Origin: CAZQFV01 sp964592645
GTDB taxonomy: Bacteria > Chloroflexota > Chloroflexia > DTKN01
DNA length: 64,000 nt
Assembly (NCBI GenBank): GCA_964592645.1
Contig: CAZQFV010000015.1
Span: forward strand, 26,149-90,148
Direction of reading: 5' to 3'
The stretch's first letter is position 1. Each line of letters begins with the position of its first letter. This document shows positions 26,227 to 33,400 of this stretch, piece after piece. Made by a program: the position numbers and the translations under genes. The notes under the pieces are model-generated. The model ran no database searches, was not told the DNA's origin, and worked only from the letters and a program-made list of their open reading frames with translations.

Positions 26227-27447
26227 TTACCACTCCTTACTCTGGGCCGCGACCGCATCGGCCCGACACATGTGGATCGCCCCATGCGGGCACAGCCAAT
26301 AGCAGACACTGCAGGCCGTGCATTCCTCGGGACGAGCGACGACCGCGCGGCCCGCATGCAGCTCGAGGACCTGGCAGTGCCCCGGCCGGACGCAAAAGCC
26401 GCAGCCGGTGCACTTGTCGGGATCGATCTCGGGCAGGCTAGGCAAATAGCCGACCTGATCGGGGGTCACGATGTACTTCAGCGCGGCCCCGCGGAAATCC
26501 AGGATATTCTTGTAGCCCTGTTCGGTGACGAACTTGAGCAACCCGGCCTCGATGTCGGCCAGGACCTCGAAGCCTCGGAAGTAAAGCACGGTGCAGTAGG
26601 TTAGGGCCGTGGCACCATACATGATCATCTCGACGCTCTGCCGCCAGTTGGTCAGCCCGCCGCCGCCAGCGATCTGCAGATCGGGCATCTTCATGGCCAT
26701 CTGGGCGACGTGGCGATAGGCCAGGGGGCGGATCCAGGGCCCGCACAGGCCGGCGAACGATTGGTTGGAGGTAGTGGGGTAGCGGGGCCGGCCACCGTTG
26801 TAGATATCCACTCCGGGCAGCGACTGCGGGCAGTTGATCCCCGAGATGGCCGCCGCGCCGTTCTTGACGCACTCGGCGGCGACCATCGCCGTGTTGCCCT
26901 CCGGGGTCATCTTGGGCATCACCGGGATGCTGACCGCATCAACCACCGCCCGGGTGACCAGCCCGGCCAGGGCCGGGTTCTGTCCGAGAGCAGCGCCCAG
27001 CTCGGGCGGGGCAGCCACGTTCATCTGCCGGGCCATCAGACCGACATTGGGACAGGACATGTTCAACTCGAGCATGTCAGCGCCCGCCTCCTCCAGCATC
27101 TGGCCCAGACGGGCCCAACCGGCCACATCGTCCCCTGGACCCATCATGTTGGCGATGATCTTGACCTCGGACGTCTCACGTTTGGCCTGGCGGATGAGCT
27201 CCTGGGCCTCCCCCACCGAGAGGCGCTGTCCCGAGGGGGAGTAGAGCGCCGTCCCCCGCTCGACAATGTGGTAGGGGCGGGCGTAAAAGGGCACCTGCAA
27301 GAAAGCGAGCTTGGTGCTGACCGCGCTGGCCCCGTAGCGCTCGGCCTCCTTGATCTTGCTGACGGTATTGGTCAGCTCGGACGAGGCCACGATGAGCGGG
27401 TTCTTCAGCGCCAGACCCGCGAATTGGATCGCCAGTTCATCGGACAT
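26227..27447 (-). CDS. Dihydroorotate/dihydropyrimidine dehydrogenase-like FMN protein with Fe-S domain (PreA-like)
   Basis: 406 residues. An FMN TIM barrel (about 1-310; LELNMSCPNVG, MPKMTPEGNT, AGGGGLTNWRQSVEMIMYGA) resembles PreA of dihydropyrimidine dehydrogenase. The C-terminal ferredoxin-like domain has CTGCGFCVRPGHC and CTACSVCYWLCP. PreA reduces a C=C bond of a pyrimidine ring; a pyridine or other cyclic substrate is an attractive guess here. No PreT-like NAD(P)H subunit is adjacent, so electrons may come from ferredoxin or from the LUD/CCG protein. Three bases separate it from the UbiD-like gene. Confidence 0.85.
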   Translation of the reverse strand: MSDELAIQFAGLALKNPLIVASSELTNTVSKIKEAERYGASAVSTKLAFLQVPFYARPYHIVERGTALYSPSGQRLSVGEAQELIRQAKRETSEVKIIANMMGPGDDVAGWARLGQMLEEAGADMLELNMSCPNVGLMARQMNVAAPPELGAALGQNPALAGLVTRAVVDAVSIPVMPKMTPEGNTAMVAAECVKNGAAAISGINCPQSLPGVDIYNGGRPRYPTTSNQSFAGLCGPWIRPLAYRHVAQMAMKMPDLQIAGGGGLTNWRQSVEMIMYGATALTYCTVLYFRGFEVLADIEAGLLKFVTEQGYKNILDFRGAALKYIVTPDQVGYLPSLPEIDPDKCTGCGFCVRPGHCQVLELHAGRAVVARPEECTACSVCYWLCPHGAIHMCRADAVAAQSKEW

Positions 27448-27468
27448 GTGGGGCTTCCTCCTCGATCA

Positions 27469-28017
27469 TCATAGGGCGGCAGGCTCCGCCCAGCGGCGGT
27501 AGAGGCGGTGCTCGATCCCGAGGACATCCAGGATCTTGCCGACGAAAAAGTCGGTGATCTCGTCGACGGTGCGCGGCTGGAAGTAGTAGGCTACGCTCGG
27601 CGGAAGGATGATCCCCCCGGCGAGCCTGACGGTGCGCATATTCTCGATCGCCGCCAGGGACAGGGGCGTCTCCCGGGGGACCAGGATCAGCTTGCGCCCC
27701 ATACGCTGGGTGTTCTCGGCAGCGCGGGTGATCAGGTTGTCGGCATAGCCGGCGGCCACGGCGGACAGGGTCTTCATCGAACAGGGGACGATGACCATGG
27801 CATCGATGGGGTACGAGGAACTGGAGATGGGGGCGTCGATGGCGGACTCGGCGTAGCGCACGGCGGCCGGCAGAGAGGGGTTGCTCAGCTCGTGGGCCAT
27901 CACCTTCTGGGCAGCGTCGGAGACGACCAGGTGGACCTCGTGCTGCACCAGGTTCTGCAGGAGCCGCTGGGCGATGATCACCCCAGAACCGCCGGTGATG
28001 GCGACGATGATGCGCAT
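27469..28017 (-). CDS. ubiX: Flavin prenyltransferase UbiX
   Basis: 182 residues with the UbiX flavoprotein pattern: IIVAITGGSGVIIAQRLLQ at the start, PCSMKTLSAVAAGYADNLITRAA in the middle, and LVPRETPLSLAAIENM and GGIILPPSVAYYFQP for substrate and phosphate binding. It makes the prenyl-FMN cofactor needed by the UbiD-like enzyme of the same operon. Its ATG is 2 bases after the GntR gene stop, so cofactor synthesis is co-regulated with the decarboxylase. Confidence 0.95.
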   Translation of the reverse strand: MRIIVAITGGSGVIIAQRLLQNLVQHEVHLVVSDAAQKVMAHELSNPSLPAAVRYAESAIDAPISSSSYPIDAMVIVPCSMKTLSAVAAGYADNLITRAAENTQRMGRKLILVPRETPLSLAAIENMRTVRLAGGIILPPSVAYYFQPRTVDEITDFFVGKILDVLGIEHRLYRRWAEPAAL

Positions 28018-28019
28018 CT

Positions 28020-28817
28020 CTATTGCTCCTGGACGAGCAGCTCCAGTTGGTCCGGACTGCGGGCGGGGGCAGCTGCCGGGCGCGAGAGCCTGTTGACCTC
28101 GAAGACGAAGCGGCTGCGGTCCCCGCGGAAGCGCAGCCGCGAGAACTCGATGGGCCTGTCGCTGGCGTCGTAGGCCAACGTCTCCATGACGTGGATGGCG
28201 GAACCCTTGCGGATCTGGAGCATGCGGGCCTCATACTCGTCGGCCAGGGCCGGCTCCAGTGTCCGCCGGGCCCAGCAGAAGGTGATGTTGTACTTGCTCT
28301 CCAGCAGCGCGTACAGCGAGCAGTCGGTCAGATCCTCGTCCAGCAATGTGGGGCAGAGGGCCAGCGGCAGGTAGGTATGGGCGATGACGATAGGTTCGTC
28401 CTTGACATGTCCCAGGCGTTCGAGGCAGATGGCCCGATCCTGGGGGCCGATGTGCAGCCGGCTAGCCAACCACTCGTCGGCGGCTAGGACCCGGCGGCTG
28501 AGACACCGGGAGGAGAAGGGGATCGCCTGGTCGCGCATGTCCTCGGCGAAGCTGGTAAGCACCTGGCCCATACGGTGCTCCACGCGCGGAGCGCTGACAA
28601 AGGTGCCTCGCCCGTGGATCCGGTAGAGGTAGCCCTCGTGGACCAGCTCGTTGATCGCCTGGCGCACCGTCCCGCGACTCAGGGCGTAGCGTTCGGTCAG
28701 GGCGAACTCGGTTGGGATCTGGTTCCCGGGCAGCAGGAGCCCCTGCTCGATCTGGCCTACCAACCATTCCTTGAGCTGGAAGTACAGGGGAAGCGGGCTG
28801 TTCTTGTCGATAGACAA
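28020..28817 (-). CDS. GntR-family (HutC/UTRA) transcriptional regulator
   Basis: 265 residues from TTG 28817 (LSIDKNSPLPLYFQ), chosen because AGGAGG lies six bases upstream; longer frames would run through the promoter. The N-terminal winged helix has PTEFALTERYALSRGTVRQAINELVHEGYLYRIHGRGTFVS, matching GntR. The C-terminal UTRA ligand domain (about 95-245) shows EPIVIAHTYLPLALCP and VMETLAYDASDRPIEFSRL. It is the first gene of the 16-gene unit and probably represses it through the palindrome at 28855-28870 until a pathway compound binds. Confidence 0.9.
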   Translation of the reverse strand: MSIDKNSPLPLYFQLKEWLVGQIEQGLLLPGNQIPTEFALTERYALSRGTVRQAINELVHEGYLYRIHGRGTFVSAPRVEHRMGQVLTSFAEDMRDQAIPFSSRCLSRRVLAADEWLASRLHIGPQDRAICLERLGHVKDEPIVIAHTYLPLALCPTLLDEDLTDCSLYALLESKYNITFCWARRTLEPALADEYEARMLQIRKGSAIHVMETLAYDASDRPIEFSRLRFRGDRSRFVFEVNRLSRPAAAPARSPDQLELLVQEQ

Positions 28818-28854
28818 CGGTGACCTCCTGGGAAGAAGGACATGGACCCGGAGG

Positions 28855-28912
28855 AGATGTCTATACATCTGTACGTCTCCTTCATTATACCACACCGGGG
28901 CCCCGATGTCAA
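28855..28912 (-). promoter_or_regulatory. Consensus promoter and GntR-type operator of the AOR/UbiD operon
   Basis: On the minus strand TTGACA (28912-28907) and TATAAT (28889-28884) are both perfect consensus hexamers with a 17-base spacer. Just downstream, over the predicted start point, lies the perfect inverted repeat AGATGT-CTAT-ACATCT (28855-28870). Its core GTCTATAC fits the GTnTAnAC pattern known for GntR/HutC operators. A repressor bound here would block initiation. Confidence 0.75.
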
Positions 28913-28946
28913 CTACCAGGCTCCGGGGCTCGGCTGGGCATGGCAG

Positions 28947-28975
28947 TTGCCAAGCCCAGCCGGCCATGATATACT
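28947..28975 (+). promoter_or_regulatory. Promoter of the hypothetical gene at 29045
   Basis: TTGCCA (28947-28952), 17 bases, TATACT (28970-28975), divergent from the GntR promoter. Confidence 0.55.
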
Positions 28976-29044
28976 GGGCAGGGAACGCATACGAGACCAT
29001 ACACGGATAATCTTCAGGGTCTGATCGCCGGACAAGGAGCGATC

Positions 29045-29674
29045 ATGGGCAAAAGCAGAGGGGCGAAGAAGCAAAAGGTCGTGCGGCGGCCGGCCAAGCC
29101 GGCGCCCGTGTTCCACAGCCGGGGCAGCTCGCTGCGCCAGGCCCCGGAATGGCCACTGTACGAGTGCCTGATCACCAAGGACTGGCAAAGGCCGGGGGAA
29201 ATCGTACAGGCGCTCGTGGCGCGGCAGTCGCCTGCCGGCACGATCGCCGCCGGCGTCTTCCTGATCGACCTGGGCTGCCTGGGCCTGAAGAATGGGTTCG
29301 TCCGGCTCTTTGATTCCGCAGAGGAATACCGGCGGAAGCTGCGGCAATTGATAGAGGAGAACCAGGAGTTGTTGGGAACGGACCTGGACCTGGTGGCCAA
29401 GGTGATCCGGGAAGCGATCGCCTACGCGCAGAAGCTGGGCTTTGCGCCGCACCCCAACTCGCGGCGCGGCATGGCCCTGCTGGCCGGCGCCGATCCCGAC
29501 GCCTGCGACATCCCTGTCCCCCTGGGAGACGGCACCGGCAGGCCGTTCTTCATCGCCGGCCCGTACGACGACGTGCGCGAGGTCCTATCCAGGCTGGAAA
29601 GGGCCGTGGGACGGGGAGGGTTCGACTACGTCGCCCCGCTCGCCGGCGATTGGGATGCCTTCTTCAGTGACTAG
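29045..29674 (+). CDS. Conserved hypothetical protein
   Basis: 209 residues from ATG 29045 with AAGGAG upstream. A basic N-terminus (MGKSRGAKKQKVVRRPAKPA) is followed by a block LYECLITKDWQRPGEIVQALVARQSPAGTIAAGVFLIDLGCLGLKNGF. I have the impression of this pattern in unassigned bacterial proteins but cannot name a function. A helical middle (DLVAKVIREAIAYAQKLGFAP) and a DYVAPLAGDWDAFFSD end complete it. No signal peptide or membrane segment. It has its own promoter and stands alone. Confidence 0.75.
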   Translation: MGKSRGAKKQKVVRRPAKPAPVFHSRGSSLRQAPEWPLYECLITKDWQRPGEIVQALVARQSPAGTIAAGVFLIDLGCLGLKNGFVRLFDSAEEYRRKLRQLIEENQELLGTDLDLVAKVIREAIAYAQKLGFAPHPNSRRGMALLAGADPDACDIPVPLGDGTGRPFFIAGPYDDVREVLSRLERAVGRGGFDYVAPLAGDWDAFFSD

Positions 29675-29937
29675 CATCTCACAAACCATAAAGGCACGAA
29701 GACACGAAGGGTTCTGGCGAGTTCTTTTTCCGGTCTTCTTGGTGACTCTCTGGATAATAGCCCATTTGGGGCAGAGGCCCCTCGTCCCGGAGATTGGAGT
29801 GCGGGCTTCAGCCCGCAGCATTGCCTGTCTTGCGGCCTGAAGGCCGCACTCCAATCCGGGAGATGAAGCTGCCACCGCCTAGGTGGCGGGTTTCATCCGC
29901 CGTGGTGTGCGCAGCACACCATCAACTTCGTGGTTAT
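29675..29937. repeat. Palindromic repeat cluster
   Basis: A 263-base gap holding three nested or adjacent inverted repeats. (1) 29786-29860: near-perfect 29-base arms (TTGGAGTGCGGGCTTCAGCC against GGCCTGAAGGCCGCACTCCA). (2) 29862-29897: GATGAA and GCCACC arms with GGTGGC and TTCATC. (3) 29903-29921: TGGTGTGC-GCA-GCACACCA. Before them is AAAGGCACGAAGACACGAAGG (29700-29720), a direct-repeat-like stretch. The arrangement resembles REP/BIME-type or MITE-like elements rather than a terminator, since no T-run follows. Confidence 0.6.
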
Positions 29938-30429
29938 TTATGGATGGGTCTCGCTGCCCTTCCCCGGCAGCCGGCGCAGCAGGTCGGCCATCTCGATGGC
30001 CCCCACGGCGGCGTCGAAACCCTTGTTGCCGGCCTTGGTGCCGGCGCGCTCGATGGCCTGCTCGATGGTATCCGTGGTGAGCACGCCCAGCAGCACCGGC
30101 ACACCCGTCTCCAGGCCGGCCAGGGCGATGCCCTTGGTCACCTCGGCCGCGACATAGTCAAAGTGCGGCGTGGCCCCGCGGATCACCGCCCCCAGGCAGA
30201 CCACGGCGTCGTACCGGCCGCTCGCCGCCAGGCGCTTGGCCACCAGCGGGATCTCGAACGCCCCCGGCACCCAGGCGATGTCGATGTTCCCTGCCTCTAC
30301 CCCGTGCCGGCCCAGGGCATCCAGCGCCCCCTCCAGCAGCTTGCGGGTGATGAACTCGTTGAAGCGGCTGGCCACGAGGGCAAAACGGAGCCCTGCCCCG
30401 ACGAGTTGGCCTTCGTAAACAGTGTTCAT
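29938..30429 (-). CDS. ribH: 6,7-dimethyl-8-ribityllumazine synthase
   Basis: 163 residues, the penultimate enzyme of riboflavin synthesis. Family segments: FALVASRFNEFITRKLLEGALDAL, WVPGAFEIPLVAKRLA, CLGAVIRGATPHFDYVA (with the catalytic His) and GNKGFDAAVGAIEM. The gene is 24 bases downstream of the histidine kinase at 30454 on the same strand, an unusual partner. It stands apart from other rib genes. Its riboflavin could serve the FMN-dependent enzymes encoded nearby, but that link is only positional. Confidence 0.96.
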   Translation of the reverse strand: MNTVYEGQLVGAGLRFALVASRFNEFITRKLLEGALDALGRHGVEAGNIDIAWVPGAFEIPLVAKRLAASGRYDAVVCLGAVIRGATPHFDYVAAEVTKGIALAGLETGVPVLLGVLTTDTIEQAIERAGTKAGNKGFDAAVGAIEMADLLRRLPGKGSETHP

Positions 30430-30453
30430 CGTGCGCCTCCGTGCAGCGATCGG

Positions 30454-33400
30454 CTACGGTTGGTCTGTTGGCAGTTCGCTGCCCTCTGCTTGCTGCTCCC
30501 CGCTCGCGGCCCCCGGTCCGCGATCTTTGCCCCCTGCTGCCTCGACGGGCACCGGCAAGCTGAACGCAAAGGTAGATCCCTTGCCCGGTTCGCTCTCCAC
30601 CCAGATGCGCCCGCCGTGGTGCTCGACGATGGAGCGAACGATGGCCAGCCCCAGGCCCGTGCCCTCGATGTGCGCCGTCTGCTCGGTGCGCACCCGGTAG
30701 AACTTTTGAAAGAGCTGCTTCTGGTCGCGCGCCGAGATGCCGATGCCCGTGTCCTTCACCGCCGCGATCAGCCGGCCGTCCTCCGGCCCGATGCGCACCC
30801 AGACATGCCCTCCCTCCGGCGTGTACTTGATGGCATTGCCCACCAGGTTCATCAACACCTGCTTCAGCCGGCCGGGGTCGCCCATGACATCGGGCACCGG
30901 CTCGACCGCCTCCAGTTCGACGGTGATGTCCTTTTCCTTGGCCCGGAACTCGAGGCCGGAAAGGACCTCCCGGGCCAGGGCCAGGAGGTTGCAGGGCACC
31001 TTCTCCATCTCGATGCCGGCCTCGATCTTGCCGATGTCCAGCAGGTCGCTGATCATCGCCGCCATCTCGCGGGTGATGTCCTTGATGCGCAGGATAAAGT
31101 CGCGCTGCTGCTCGGAAAGCGAACCGGTCATCGCCGTCAGGTCGGCGAACCCGCGGATCGCCGTGAGCGGCGTCTTCAGGTCATGGGAGACGACCGAGAC
31201 GAACTCGCTCTTCATCTTGTCCAACTCCTTCAGCGTGGTGATGTCCTGCATAACCGCCACGTGGCCCAGCGTCAGCCCGCCGGCCGCGCGCACCGGGGCA
31301 ATGTTGGCGTAAAAGGTCTGCGGGCTGCCCTCCTTGGGCTGCACCGTCAGCTCGTCGGTGAAAGGATGGTCGATATGCTGGGCACGGGCAAAGAGGTCGC
31401 GCAGCCCTTGGTGGGTCAGGGCCTCGGAGAAAGGCCGGCCCGTGCAGCACTGGGGGACCAGGCCAAACGCCTGCGCCGCCGCCGGGTTGATCAGCAGGAC
31501 GCGCTCCTGGGCATCGGTGACGACGATCGCATCGGCCGTGCTGATCAGGATGGCCGTCAGGCGGCCGCGCTCCTCCTCGGTCTGCTGATAGAGGCCGGCG
31601 TTCTCGATGGCCACGGCCACCGTCGCGGCGATGCCCTGGAGCCGGTCCAGGTCGTCCTGGTCAAAGTCGCCGCCCTGCTTGTTCAGCAGCTCGATGACCC
31701 CAATGACGCGGTCCCGGCTAATCAACGGGACACAGATAATGTTGCGGTTGGTAAAGCCGACATCGCTGCTGACCTTGCTGTAGAAGCGCGGATCGTTGGC
31801 CGGGTCGTTGACCACGGTCGGCTCGCCCGTCTGGGCCACATAGCCGACAATCCCCACCCCGATGGGGATGCGCACATCGAGGAAGCGCTCCATTCCCCCT
31901 TCCAGCGTCGTGACAAAGAAGAGGTCGCTGCGCTCCGGGTCGACCAGCAGGATGGAGCCTGCTTCCACATGGAAGGAGCGGTTCAGCTCCTGGATCACCT
32001 GGCGCAGGACCTCGTCCCGGTCCAGGGTCGAGCCGACGGTGCGGGCGATGCGGTTGAGCGAGGACATATCGTCGGCCCGCCGCCGGGCCTGGTCGTACAG
32101 CCGGGCGTTGTTCAGGGCCACGACCGCCTGGGAAGCCAGCAGTTCGGCCACTTCCTGGTCCTGCGGCCCGAACTGCACCCCCTCCCCGTAGCGGCTCACC
32201 GACAGGACGCCGACGGCCTGGTCCCTCTGCAGCAGCGGCACGGTCAACAGCGCCTCCGGCTCCAGGGGGGTTCCCTCCAGGTGCTTGGAGAGCGAGCTGA
32301 GATGGGCCTCGTTGAGGATATAGGAACGCTTCGACTGCACCGCCAGCCCCGAAAGCCCCTCGCCCACCTGCAGCACGGCCTCGCGCAGGACCACCGAATC
32401 GGACCCCAGGGCCACCTTGGGATGCAGGGTGTGGCCGTCCTCTTCCAGCAGGTACAGCACCGTGTTGCTGGCATCGAGCAGGCCATGGGCACTGAAGGTA
32501 ATCAGCTCCAGCAGGTCGCCGGACGGCATATCGGAAGAGAGCCCCTGGTTGATCTCCAGCAGGGCGTTGAGCTGGGCGACACGCCGCTGGGTATCCAGCA
32601 GCAGGCGGGCATTGTCGATGGCGATAGCCGCCTGGTTGGCCACCGAGGTCACCAGTTGCAGGTGCTTTTCCTGAAAGTACCCGGGCTCGCGATGGACCAG
32701 GGTGAGCACGCCCACCAGGGTATCGCCGCGCAGCAGGGGGATGGCCAGCGCCGAGCGCACCCCCTTCACCGTTTCGGGAAGCTCCAGCCAACGCGGGTCC
32801 CGCAGGGTGTCCTCGACCAATCCGGGCTGGCGGTTCTGGGCCACCCAGCCGGCCAGCCCGCGCCGCAGGACTTCCTGGACCACCAGGCGGATCACCGAGG
32901 GGCTGAGGTCTTCACGCACCAGGATGTGGTGCCGGGGGTTGCCCATAGGATCCAGGACGATAATGCTGCCGCGGTAGGCCGCCGTCTTTTCCACCACCAG
33001 GGCCAGCACCCGGGGGAGCACCTCCTCCATGTCCATCGCCCCGGAGAGCTCCTGCCCCACCTCGTAGAGCAGCTCGACGGCGTCGCGTTCCTCGCGGACC
33101 CGGCTATATAGGTTGGCGTTCTGGATGGCCACCGAGAGGTGGCCGGCCAGGGTCTGTGTCAGATGTAGGTCCTCCTCGGTGAAGGCGTCCTTGGTGGTGC
33201 TCTGCACGTCGAGCACGCCGACGGTGCGCCCTTCGATCAAGATCGGCACGGCCAGTTCGGCGGCGGTGCGATGGGGCTCCCCGGGCAGCGGGCTCTTGTA
33301 GCGCGGCTCTTGGGCGATGTCGTTCACCAGGAGGGGCTGCCCGCTGCCGGCCACCCAGCCGGTGATGCCTTCCTCTCCCACCCGCAGGCGCATCGTGGCC

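Noticed and set aside
27437..28234. A 265-codon minus-strand frame overlapping ubiX and the GntR gene
   Set aside because: It is out of frame with both clearly recognisable proteins and has no domain of its own.
29794..33111. An 1105-codon plus-strand open frame opposite ribH and the CHASE4 kinase
   Set aside because: No recognisable domain; the opposite strand encodes well-known families throughout.
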